A DNA stretch of 64,000 bases from Jiulongibacter sediminis (GTDB lineage Bacteria > Bacteroidota > Bacteroidia > Cytophagales > Spirosomataceae). Location: NCBI RefSeq assembly GCF_001306455.1, contig NZ_LGTQ01000005.1:806001-870000 (forward strand). Direction: 5' to 3'. Shown piece after piece: positions 44,436 to 52,685 of the stretch (its first letter is position 1; every line of letters begins with the position of its first letter). The notes below the pieces were generated by a model that saw only the letters and a list, made by a program, of their open reading frames with translations, had not been told where the DNA came from and did no database searches. The position numbers and the translations under genes were made by a program.

Positions 44436-44468
44436 TTTAGACTAACCTAAACTTAGTCCTTATCTTTG
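44436..44468 (+). promoter_or_regulatory. Iron-operon promoter with DtxR-like operator
   Basis: TATCTTTG at 44461-44468 is a good -7 box, with a weak TTAG at -33. In the spacer lies TTTAG-ACTAAC-CTAAA (44436-44451), an inverted repeat whose right half TAACCTAA resembles the DtxR/IdeR box, overlapping a second repeat GACTAA...TTAGTC (44440-44458). The start codon of the DtxR-FeoA gene is 32 bases past the -7 box, so autoregulation by that protein is a natural reading. Confidence 0.6.
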
Positions 44469-44500
44469 ATGTTGTAAGATTGTAAAGAAGTATTCTGATC

Positions 44501-45523
44501 ATGTACAACTATAATCCGTTTTGGGCTTTAACTATTTTTCTGGCCGTTGCCGTACTTGGTTTCTTTCTTTTCAGGCCTTCAAAAGGATGGTTTTGGGTCA
44601 TCAACAAGGGAGCTAAAAAAGATAAAAAAGAGCTGATTGAAGATATTCTCAAACTGCTTTATCATAGTGAAAACGAGGATAAGCCGGTCAATGTCAATGA
44701 TATAGCCCGAATACTCAATGATGATGAAAAAGAGGTGTTAGAATCGCTCAGTGAAATGGCTGAGGTAGACCTCATAAGTCTCTCCGGTAATCATGTAAAG
44801 TTAACCAAGGCCGGTAGCGACTATGCCTTGAGAATGGTAAGAGCTCACCGCCTTTGGGAGCGATTTCTGGCGGAAAAGACCGGATATGACGAGGCCGACT
44901 GGCACCATATTGCGGAGAAAAAAGAACACGAACTGTCGGCAGCCGAGACTGAACAGTTGGCAGCTAAACTGGGGAACCCGCAATTTGACCCGCATGGTGA
45001 CCCTATTCCCACAAATACAGGAAAAGTGGCTCCCATTAATGGTGTCCTTTTATCTGAATTGGAAACAGACACCATCGCTCGCATCATTCATATCAAAGAC
45101 AAACCGGATATCGTCTATAAGCAGATCGTGGCCGAAAATATTCACATCGGTTCGCATATCAGAGTGGTGGAAAAATCGCCGGAGCGAATTGTATTTCATG
45201 CTGAGGGCGAGGCTTTTGTCCTGGCTCCTATTGTGGCCGCTAATATCACGGTTTCTGTTTTGAAAAAAGATGTCCTGTTTGAAGAAAATATTGCCCGCCT
45301 GAGCATGCTTCAGGAGAACGAGACTGCAGAAATTATCGGAATTTCCCGTGAAATGAGGGGCGAAAGCAGACGCAGATTGCTCGACCTGGGTTTTGTCAAA
45401 GGGGCCGATGTGAAAATTGATTTACCAAATCCTCTGGGAGAACCCAAAGCTTTTCTAATTAAAGGAACCAGCATTGCACTGAGGGATAATCAGGCTTCAA
45501 AAATTTTGATAAAAAAGAGTTAA
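44501..45523 (+). CDS. Membrane-anchored DtxR-family iron regulator fused to FeoA-type domains
   Basis: 340 residues. A single membrane helix at the N-terminus (FWALTIFLAVAVLGFFLF, about 7-24) is followed by a DtxR winged helix (about 45-110), the dimerisation and metal-binding region with the family signature GNPQFDPHGDPIP (about 158-170) and RAHRLWERFLAEKTG, then two SH3-like FeoA domains (about 180-260 and 265-340). DtxR proteins repress genes when iron or manganese is bound; the FeoA part normally assists FeoB. Here sensor and transport accessory are one membrane-tethered protein, encoded three bases before the FeoB G-protein gene. Confidence 0.9.
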   Translation: MYNYNPFWALTIFLAVAVLGFFLFRPSKGWFWVINKGAKKDKKELIEDILKLLYHSENEDKPVNVNDIARILNDDEKEVLESLSEMAEVDLISLSGNHVKLTKAGSDYALRMVRAHRLWERFLAEKTGYDEADWHHIAEKKEHELSAAETEQLAAKLGNPQFDPHGDPIPTNTGKVAPINGVLLSELETDTIARIIHIKDKPDIVYKQIVAENIHIGSHIRVVEKSPERIVFHAEGEAFVLAPIVAANITVSVLKKDVLFEENIARLSMLQENETAEIIGISREMRGESRRRLLDLGFVKGADVKIDLPNPLGEPKAFLIKGTSIALRDNQASKILIKKS

Positions 45524-45526
45524 ATC

Positions 45527-46294
45527 ATGGAAGCAGCACCAAAATCAGCTTGCGAAACATGCCCGCAATATAACGCCGAAGGCTTAAAGAAATTAGGGGT
45601 TAACCTTAATGAGGCCGACTTCGTGGTCGCCTTGGCGGGAAACCCCAATACGGGAAAAAGTACCGTTTTCAATGCTCTCACAGGCTTGAAACAACATACC
45701 GGCAACTGGCCCGGAAAAACCGTTACCCGGGCAGAAGGAGCGTTTCAATACAACGATCAAAAATATAAACTGGTCGATTTACCAGGCACCTACTCTTTGC
45801 TTTCAACCTCTGAAGATGAGGAGGTTGCACGAAATTTTATTCTGTTTGGCAGGCCCTCAGTGACAATTATTGTTGCAGACGCCAGCCGATTAGAACGTAA
45901 CCTCAATCTGGTGCTACAAGTACTGGAAATCACCGATAAGGCTGTGCTTTGCCTAAATCTGATGGATGAAGCCGAGCGAAACGATATTGAGGTGGATACC
46001 CGAACACTGGCAAGAGACCTGGGTATACCGGTAGTGGCCACCAGTGCCCGGTATTTGAGGGGTATTCCGGAGTTGATTCAGACGGTAAGCGATTTGGCCA
46101 ATGGACGAATAGTATGTAAACCTCACCGCATCAAAAATATTCCACCAAATATCGAAAAGGCGGTCACCAAACTCAGCAATGAGATTCAGGCTGTTTACCC
46201 CGACATCCCAAACAGCAGATGGCTGGCTTTCAGACTATTAGAAGGTGATAATCACGTGATTGAATTACTGAGAAAAGGAGAATTTGTGAAATGA
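45527..46294 (+). CDS. feoB: FeoB GTPase domain as a separate protein
   Basis: 255 residues. G1 is GNPNTGKST (38-46), G3 is DLPGTYSL (84-91) and G4 is NLMDEA (144-149); the region after about 180 is the helical GDI-like segment. An N-terminal CETC pair precedes the G domain. In most bacteria this domain is the N-terminal third of FeoB; here the protein stops at residue 255 and the membrane part is a separate gene starting in the ATGA overlap. GTP turnover drives or gates Fe(II) transport. Confidence 0.93.
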   Translation: MEAAPKSACETCPQYNAEGLKKLGVNLNEADFVVALAGNPNTGKSTVFNALTGLKQHTGNWPGKTVTRAEGAFQYNDQKYKLVDLPGTYSLLSTSEDEEVARNFILFGRPSVTIIVADASRLERNLNLVLQVLEITDKAVLCLNLMDEAERNDIEVDTRTLARDLGIPVVATSARYLRGIPELIQTVSDLANGRIVCKPHRIKNIPPNIEKAVTKLSNEIQAVYPDIPNSRWLAFRLLEGDNHVIELLRKGEFVK

Positions 46295-47709
46295 AAGAGA
46301 CCAATGTAGAAAACCTGATAAGTCTCTCAAATGACCTGAGATGGCAGATTGGAGACGAATTTCATGATAATCTGGCGGAAGGAATTTACGCCGATGCTGC
46401 TGAGATTGTCAAAGGCTCAGTACGAAATAAGAAAGAAAAGGGTCATTTGCGTTTTGATGCCAAACTCGACCAAATCTTAACCAGCAAATACCTGGGCTTC
46501 CCGCTGATGTTTCTCATTCTGGCGGTAGTCTTATGGCTAACCATTGTGGGTGCTAATTATCCATCGGCTATGCTTGGTAGTCTTTTATTAGACACGGTTC
46601 ACCCTTTTCTGAAAGATTTGGGAGTGACTGTCGGTCTGCCGGTTTGGCTCAATGGCTTTCTGATTGACGGTGTCTATCTGGCTGTGGCCTGGGTTATTGC
46701 CGTGATGTTGCCGCCTATGGCTATTTTCTTTCCTCTGTTTACACTTTTGGAGGATTTCGGTTATCTGCCCAGAGTGGCTTTTAACCTTGACAATCTTTTC
46801 AAAAGGGCCGGTGCTCATGGAAAACAGGCCCTCACCATGAGTATGGGTTTTGGCTGTAATGCCGCCGGAGTAGTGGCTACCCGTATTATCGATAGCCCTC
46901 GGGAGCGTCTGATTGCCATAATTACCAATAACTTTTCCCTTTGTAACGGTCGCTGGCCTACGCAAATATTGATTGCCACCATCTTCGTGGGAGCCGTTGT
47001 ACCTAAAGCATGGTCTGGACTTGTTTCTTTAGCCGCCGTAATTGGCATCGCGGTTTTGGGTATGGGCTTTATGTTCTTTACCTCCTGGGCATTGTCAAAA
47101 ACGGTACTGAAAGGTGAGGTTTCTACCTTTAGTCTAGAGCTTCCACCCTACCGCCCGCCTCGTTTCTGGAAAACTATTTATACCTCGCTGATAGACAGAA
47201 CGTTGATCGTGTTGTGGAGAGCCATTGTTTTTGCGGCTCCGGCTGGTGCTGTGATCTGGCTCATTTCCAATGTTCATCTAGGTGACCTTTCCATAGCGGC
47301 ATGGTCCATTGATTTTATGAACCCCTTCGGCTATTTGCTAGGGCTCAATGGTGTTATTCTACTGGCCTATATCGTGGCAATTCCAGCGAATGAAATTGTG
47401 ATTCCTACCGTACTGATGCTAACTGTTTTGGTTACAGGTATTGGCGGAGGAGCAGGTGCCGGAGTCATGTTTGAACTGGACTCTGCCAACGCCACCGGTG
47501 ATATTCTTAAAGCCGGTGGATGGACATTACTGACTGCAGTTAATCTTATGCTATTCAGCTTGTTGCACAACCCATGTAGTACCACTATTTATACCATTTA
47601 CAAAGAAACCAAATCCCTCAAATGGACCGCTGTAGCGAGTATTTTACCGGTGATTATGGGTTTTGTGGTGACATTTTTGGTGGCTCAGGTTTGGAGGTTG
47701 CTTTCTTAA
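46291..47709 (+). CDS. feoB: FeoB membrane domain as a separate protein
   Basis: 472 residues with about eight to ten membrane helices and the two FeoB gate regions: [15 protein letters not shown]..., [18 protein letters not shown], a second repeat near the C-terminus ([16 protein letters not shown]), and [16 protein letters not shown] with its conserved cysteine. It forms the Fe(II) permease in the inner membrane. Its N-terminal 60 residues continue the homology of the preceding gene's helical domain, so the pair corresponds to a normal FeoB divided at the GDI/linker region. The 4-base ATGA overlap favours coordinated production of both parts. Confidence 0.93.
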   Translation: MKETNVENLISLSNDLRWQIGDEFHDNLAEGIYADAAEIVKGSVRNKKEKGHLRFDAKLDQILTSKYLGFPLMFLILAVVLWLTIVGANYPSAMLGSLLLDTVHPFLKDLGVTVGLPVWLNGFLIDGVYLAVAWVIAVMLPPMAIFFPLFTLLEDFGYLPRVAFNLDNLFKRAGAHGKQALTMSMGFGCNAAGVVATRIIDSPRERLIAIITNNFSLCNGRWPTQILIATIFVGAVVPKAWSGLVSLAAVIGIAVLGMGFMFFTSWALSKTVLKGEVSTFSLELPPYRPPRFWKTIYTSLIDRTLIVLWRAIVFAAPAGAVIWLISNVHLGDLSIAAWSIDFMNPFGYLLGLNGVILLAYIVAIPANEIVIPTVLMLTVLVTGIGGGAGAGVMFELDSANATGDILKAGGWTLLTAVNLMLFSLLHNPCSTTIYTIYKETKSLKWTAVASILPVIMGFVVTFLVAQVWRLLS

Positions 47710-47733
47710 GTTTAAAGCTCTGGGGAGATTCTA

Positions 47734-47780
47734 AACCGGGTATTTTGTGAATATATTCAATAATTGTCCGGTTCTTTTTT
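47734..47780 (+). terminator. Probable terminator after the feo operon
   Basis: AACCGG (47734-47739) and CCGGTT (47768-47773) arms around a long AT-rich loop, followed by CTTTTTT; 24 bases past the feoB stop. Confidence 0.55.
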
Positions 47781-47957
47781 GAATAGAATCAAATCATTAG
47801 GGCAAAATGCTGCTCATTTCTTTGTGCTCATTTAAAGTGCTTAGCTTAACCACCAGATACGACGTCGTGCCTGTAGACTTAATTAATTTAATCTAAACTG
47901 GCGGATTTGCAGGTCAGTTTCAATTTGGCAACTAGAGGCAAGTGTCATCATCCTTTG

Positions 47958-49349
47958 TCAGTGATTTGTATTTAACGGTTGTGCCTGTTCAATCGCATCA
48001 AATATCCTTCGAAATTGTAGGTATATTTTCTTTCCGTCAGATTCACCTCGCAAAATGCAGTATATCTTTAGAATGTTACTGCCATTGAATTTTGCAACAT
48101 GTGTTGAATAGAATTCGATTAGAGAATATAAACCCACCTTTCCGAGTTGAAATTTTTGACCAATTAGGTGTTTGTTAACTCGTTTGAATTCAGCATACAA
48201 CTCTTCTCTTATGTTCGAATGAATAAAATTCATTTGATCAAGTTGATCAATGGAGGTATCTATAACCGAGTAGGGAAAGTAGAAAATATTCAAATGAGCG
48301 ACCAAGTCTGCACTTTGCTTGACATATTTTTTTTTAAATTCAGTTTTATCAATTTCACCCTGATCATATTTCTCCTGAAGTTCCTTGATTATTGAAATCA
48401 AACCATTTTCCCTAGTGGTTCTGAAAATTCGATCGATACGCCTTTCGAAGACTTGCTCATTTAAGAATGAAAATTCTTCCGATTTAGGTTGAGTAGGTGA
48501 GTTAAGAATTTTTTTAATATCGAATTTCAAATCGATAAGTGACTTGAAAATTTCTCCCGTTAATGCATCTTGATGGAATTGTTCATTTATTTCTTGCCCC
48601 TTATATTCGCTGCTTATGATTATTGCACAGCATAGAACGTTAAATAGTTCAAGATACCCGATGAGGTAATTGCCGATAGATTGTATCACTATTAGGTGTG
48701 ATATTTCTTCGTCACCAAAAGTTCTGACCTCCTGATTAAAATTTAAGAAGAAGACATTATTTAAACTCTGATCAAGATCATGTACCCTTTTATAAAGTTC
48801 GGAGTAGCTAGTTATATCCTGAGCCTTCAGTGCTAAGAACTCCAGAATTATCTTGTTTACTAGCAATTTAATTTCCTGAGTTATTTGGAAATCTATTTCT
48901 AGTTGTAAAGGAGGATCGCTAATTAAAGGAGTTACTTCCAAATGGACTGGGATCTTCGTTTTGGTTATGACCTTTGAAGCATGTTTCTTAATTGTCTTTA
49001 GGACTTCCTTCGGATCACCACTAACCAATAGCTCGATTTTACCATCCGGATGTTCATTCAATTGGAAATTTGTTTTTACTTGTTTTGTATTTCCCTTTTG
49101 ATCTTTAAGATACTTGTTGCCTTCTGGATCTTCAAAATGTAGTTTTCGGGCATTTTTTGCATCAAATATGTGTAAATGAACCTTAAAGAGTTCTGCCGCG
49201 GAAGGGTCAATTGTTTTACCGAATCGTTTACTGTTGCAGGAATAGCAAATTATCTCATTTGATGATAATCTGCCATTGAGCGATTCAGGAATGATATGTT
49301 CTTTTGAATTATCAAGAGGCTTATTACAGAAGATACATATGTTTGTCAA
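47958..49349 (-). CDS. Orphan HNH-nuclease-type protein, 463 residues
   Basis: Predicted to begin with a TTG at 49349, because no ATG or GTG precedes the zinc motif. Residues 5-38 read CIFC, then EHIIPESLNGR, then CYSC, the HNH_5-type arrangement with two CxxC knuckles and a catalytic His in EHIIP. The remaining 420 residues are not recognised; they are rich in Lys, Ile and Glu, with helical stretches (EIKLLVNKIILEFLALKAQD). The gene is clearly more AT-rich than its neighbours and stands alone between the iron and maltose clusters. A restriction or defence role is possible; a domesticated insertion is equally possible. Confidence 0.75.
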   Translation of the reverse strand: MTNICIFCNKPLDNSKEHIIPESLNGRLSSNEIICYSCNSKRFGKTIDPSAAELFKVHLHIFDAKNARKLHFEDPEGNKYLKDQKGNTKQVKTNFQLNEHPDGKIELLVSGDPKEVLKTIKKHASKVITKTKIPVHLEVTPLISDPPLQLEIDFQITQEIKLLVNKIILEFLALKAQDITSYSELYKRVHDLDQSLNNVFFLNFNQEVRTFGDEEISHLIVIQSIGNYLIGYLELFNVLCCAIIISSEYKGQEINEQFHQDALTGEIFKSLIDLKFDIKKILNSPTQPKSEEFSFLNEQVFERRIDRIFRTTRENGLISIIKELQEKYDQGEIDKTEFKKKYVKQSADLVAHLNIFYFPYSVIDTSIDQLDQMNFIHSNIREELYAEFKRVNKHLIGQKFQLGKVGLYSLIEFYSTHVAKFNGSNILKIYCILRGESDGKKIYLQFRRIFDAIEQAQPLNTNH

Positions 49350-49584
49350 ATTCTTACTTCTTTCAGTGAAAAAATCGCAAGCTTGCGGCTTAACGGCATG
49401 CCCTTTTCTTGGCTGTTTTGTGTAATTACATTAACCCCATTCCATGAGCAATATAGCCCATTATTCTGAATCAAATAGTAAAAGGATGAAGCTGAATGAA
49501 GCTGAATTTAATGAGCCCACCAACTAAACGAATAATCATACTTTTCAGAATAGAAGCTTTTTCATAACCGTAATTTATAAAAAC
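49350..49584. other. AT-rich spacer between the HNH gene and maltose phosphorylase
   Basis: Contains a 12-bp perfect palindrome CGCAAGCTTGCG (49376-49387), followed by GGCTTAACGGCATGCC, and further on a 10-base tandem duplication (GAAGCTGAAT twice). No gene, tRNA or integrase remnant is recognised. It may be the edge of the insertion that brought the HNH gene. Confidence 0.4.
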
Positions 49585-49619
49585 AAAAAAGGCACAACAA
49601 CTCTCAGATCATTGTGCCT
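49585..49619 (-). terminator. Terminator after the maltose phosphorylase gene
   Basis: On the minus strand AGGCACAA and TTGTGCCT arms with a 14-base loop, followed by TTTTTTG. It lies 23 bases past the stop of the maltose phosphorylase gene. Confidence 0.8.
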
Positions 49620-49641
49620 CTATTCTTGTATTGAGCTTCTC

Positions 49642-51891
49642 CTACCCCATATGCGAAACCGTAAACCCTTCCTTATTCACGTTCACCTCCATCAGTTTTC
49701 CTCTGAAACCTACCCGGAAAGAGTAAGCATCCCAGCCGGCAGGTAGTTTGGGGTCAAAGGTGACTTCGCCGTTTTTGACACGCATGCCACCAAAACCTTT
49801 TACTACGGCCATCCAGGTACCAGCCATGGAGGTGATGTGCAGACCGTCTTCGGTATCGTTATTATAGTCGTCAATATCCAAACGGGCGGTACGCACATAC
49901 ATTTCGTAGGCTTTTTCCAGTCGGTCCAGCTTACAAGCCAAAATGGTGTGCACACAAGGCGATAGTGAACTTTCGTGCACAGTCATCGGCTCATAAAAGT
50001 CAAAATTGCGTTCAAGCTGCTCTATAGAGAAATCATCTTCATGGAAGTACATGCCTTGTAAAACATCAGCTTGTTTGATAAAACAGCTTCTCAGAATGCG
50101 GTCCCAGCTCCACTTTTGGTTGATCGGGCGGTGTTCAGTGATTTCATCAACCTCCATCAGTTCTTTATCCAGGAAGCCATCCTGCTGCAAGAACACCTCA
50201 CGCATTTCATCATACGGCAGATAAATTTCCTCGATGATATGCTCCCATTTGTCTTCTTCTAAATCAGCGTTGAAGTTCAGCTGAGCGGCAATTTCTTTCC
50301 ATCTTTCCGGTGATTGCGAACGCACATGTTCAATGGACTCCAACGTATATTTCAGCGTCCACTGAGCCATATAATTGGTGTACCAGTTGTTATTGACGTT
50401 GTTTTCGTACTCATTTGGGCCGGTCACGCCCAGCATCACATATTTACATTTGGCCTCCGACCAATTCACCCGCTGAGCCCAGAAACGGGAGATTCCGATC
50501 AACACATCCAGTCCGTATTCAGCCAGATAACTTTTGTCGCCGGTGTAATTGATATAATCATAAATGGCGTAGGCAATTGCCCCGTTTCGGTGAATTTCCT
50601 CAAAAGTGATTTCCCACTCATTATGGCATTCTTCCCCATTCATGGTCACCATCGGATACAAGGCTGCACCATCTTTAAACCCTAATAATTGAGCATTTTC
50701 AATGGCCTTTTGAAGGTGATTATGTCTGTAAACCAAAAGGTTACGGGCTACTTTTTGTTCGGCTGTGGCCAAATAGAACGGCAAACAATAAGCCTCTGTA
50801 TCCCAGTAGGTTACACCACCGTATTTCTCACCCGTAAAACCTTTTGGTCCGATATTCAATCGGGCATCTTCACCGGTATACGTTTGCTGCAAATGGAAAA
50901 TATTGAAGCGAATGCCCTGCTGGGCAGCAATATCACCTTTGATCTCAATATCGTTTCTCTCCCACTTTTTCTCCCATGCCATAGCATGATCACCATGCAT
51001 CACCTCAAAACCCAAATGATAGATTTTGTTCAGGTAGTCTTTTGCCAGATCTAAATGCTTTTCTGGCTCATGGTTTTCTGAAGATAGATTAACCGCAAAC
51101 TTTTGAATAATAGTCTGCTGATCAGTAATTAAGGGCAGCTCATAGGTAAAACCTACGTATTTCTCTTTCTTTACAGGCAAAGAAACCGGGTGCAGCTCTT
51201 TCTTTCCCTGAAAAAACTTCATTCGCATACCGGTGGTCACGGTAAATTGTGGTACAGTTTCCCACAGCGACTTTTTGGTTTTCATGGTCAGGTAAGCCTC
51301 GGAGCCTTTCAGGTTCTTGTCCACTTCCTCCCAGAACTTCTCCCCGTGGTTTGAGTCACGGTTACTTACATCACCATCCAGGTATGGGGTTATCTTTGCC
51401 TCTCCTTTAAAATTCAGGGGCTTTATGGCATAATTGATAACTCCGGCCTCATCATGAGCCATACTACAAAAACGCTCTGAGACGATTTCCAACTCATTCC
51501 CGTTTTCCATCTTAACATGGCAAATACGGCGAAGCGTACCGTTTTTCATGTTCAGAATACGCTGAAAACTTATAATCTCACATTTCGCTAAATCCAGCTC
51601 CACGCCGTTAATCTCAACGTCAATTCCTACCCAGTTGGTGGCATTGATCACCTTGGCGAAGTAATTCGGGTAACCGTTTTTCCACCAACCCACACGGGTT
51701 TTGTCAGGATACCAAACCCCGGCGATATAATTGCCCTGAAGGGTATGTCCACTGTATTTTTCCTCAAAATTGCCTCGCTGACCCATACGCCCATTGCCAA
51801 GGCTCATCAGCGACTCTGTAATTTCATTATGTTCGGGGTGAAATCCTTCTTCTATGATACACCACTCGTCATGTTTTATATAATCTTTCAT
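49642..51891 (-). CDS. mapA: Maltose phosphorylase, GH65
   Basis: 749 residues, cytoplasmic, full length for GH65 phosphorylases. N-terminal sequence NEITESLMSLGNGRMGQRGN is typical; the (alpha/alpha)6 barrel carries YWDTEAYCLPFYLAT and the catalytic acid Glu in VTGPNEYENNVNNNWYTNY. It splits maltose with phosphate into beta-glucose-1-phosphate and glucose. The adjacent pgmB upstream in the same direction makes glucose-6-phosphate from the product, which supports maltose rather than trehalose or kojibiose as substrate, though these cannot be excluded by sequence alone. Confidence 0.92.
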   Translation of the reverse strand: MKDYIKHDEWCIIEEGFHPEHNEITESLMSLGNGRMGQRGNFEEKYSGHTLQGNYIAGVWYPDKTRVGWWKNGYPNYFAKVINATNWVGIDVEINGVELDLAKCEIISFQRILNMKNGTLRRICHVKMENGNELEIVSERFCSMAHDEAGVINYAIKPLNFKGEAKITPYLDGDVSNRDSNHGEKFWEEVDKNLKGSEAYLTMKTKKSLWETVPQFTVTTGMRMKFFQGKKELHPVSLPVKKEKYVGFTYELPLITDQQTIIQKFAVNLSSENHEPEKHLDLAKDYLNKIYHLGFEVMHGDHAMAWEKKWERNDIEIKGDIAAQQGIRFNIFHLQQTYTGEDARLNIGPKGFTGEKYGGVTYWDTEAYCLPFYLATAEQKVARNLLVYRHNHLQKAIENAQLLGFKDGAALYPMVTMNGEECHNEWEITFEEIHRNGAIAYAIYDYINYTGDKSYLAEYGLDVLIGISRFWAQRVNWSEAKCKYVMLGVTGPNEYENNVNNNWYTNYMAQWTLKYTLESIEHVRSQSPERWKEIAAQLNFNADLEEDKWEHIIEEIYLPYDEMREVFLQQDGFLDKELMEVDEITEHRPINQKWSWDRILRSCFIKQADVLQGMYFHEDDFSIEQLERNFDFYEPMTVHESSLSPCVHTILACKLDRLEKAYEMYVRTARLDIDDYNNDTEDGLHITSMAGTWMAVVKGFGGMRVKNGEVTFDPKLPAGWDAYSFRVGFRGKLMEVNVNKEGFTVSHMG

Positions 51892-52031
51892 TTGTAATCC
51901 AGTTTGTTTGATTGGTCATGATACTGACCTTAATGACGGAATAACGAATTCATTTCCGTCTCAAATATTGATAGATTCTAATCTTAAAGATATGGTTGTT
52001 AACTCTTTTAATAATCAAGTTAAGTCTTGAT

Positions 52032-52685
52032 TTAGCTCAATTTTTGGTCTATTAAATCCTGAAGGTCAACGCCTTCAAAAGAAGTGAGAATTAAATCGGC
52101 ATTGGGTAGGTTTTCAGTTGTGCCAATACCAATGGCTTTCATTCCGGCAGCATGAGCCGCTTCAATACCCGCAAAAGCATCTTCTACGACCACACACTCC
52201 TCATTTTTTAATTCCAGAGCCTCTGCACCTTTGATAAACACTTCAGGATCAGGCTTTGACTTTGAAACAGAATTGCCATCCACAACAGCATCAAAAAACG
52301 AAGCCAGTCCTATTCTATCTAATATTCTGGGAGCATTTTTACTGGCAGAGCCCAGTGCCATTTTCAGACCGTTTTCTTTAATTTGGGCAATCAAATCTGT
52401 AATGCCGGGCAAAATATTTTCCTCGGTCATTTGATCAATCATCTCCACATACCAGTCGTTTTTCAAGGTTGCCAACTCTAAAATCCTTTCTTCAGGCAAT
52501 TCCATTTTACCATATTCCAAAATTCTGGCGATGGAATCCATCCGGCTGATTCCTTTCAGCGTTTCATTGAATTCTTCATCAATATCGAAACCCAGCTGGT
52601 TGGCCATTTTTTTCCAGGCGGCGTAATGGTAAACTGCTGTATCAACAATGACCCCGTCAAGGTCAAATAAAAATCCTTTAATCAT
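52032..52685 (-). CDS. pgmB: Beta-phosphoglucomutase
   Basis: 217 residues, HAD superfamily subfamily IA. The nucleophile Asp is in FDLDGVIVDTAVYHYAAW, the cap has KGISRMDSI, motif II is LGSASKN, and the late motif is VVEDAFAGIEAAHAAGM. It converts beta-glucose-1-phosphate to glucose-6-phosphate. It starts inside the last codons of the upstream GH13 gene (8-base overlap) and is followed by maltose phosphorylase after 140 bases, forming a maltose breakdown operon. Confidence 0.94.
   Translation of the reverse strand: MIKGFLFDLDGVIVDTAVYHYAAWKKMANQLGFDIDEEFNETLKGISRMDSIARILEYGKMELPEERILELATLKNDWYVEMIDQMTEENILPGITDLIAQIKENGLKMALGSASKNAPRILDRIGLASFFDAVVDGNSVSKSKPDPEVFIKGAEALELKNEECVVVEDAFAGIEAAHAAGMKAIGIGTTENLPNADLILTSFEGVDLQDLIDQKLS

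Noticed and set aside
45527-47709. FeoB in two genes considered as a frameshift
   Set aside because: The junction is a clean ATGA overlap, and the second gene has a proper start; stand-alone FeoB G-domain proteins are known. A sequence error cannot be fully excluded.
47840-49400. HNH gene considered as an integron-type cassette because GCTTAAC occurs on both sides
   Set aside because: A 7-base match is common by chance, no paired GTTRRRY box with attC folding was found at either side, and there is no integrase.
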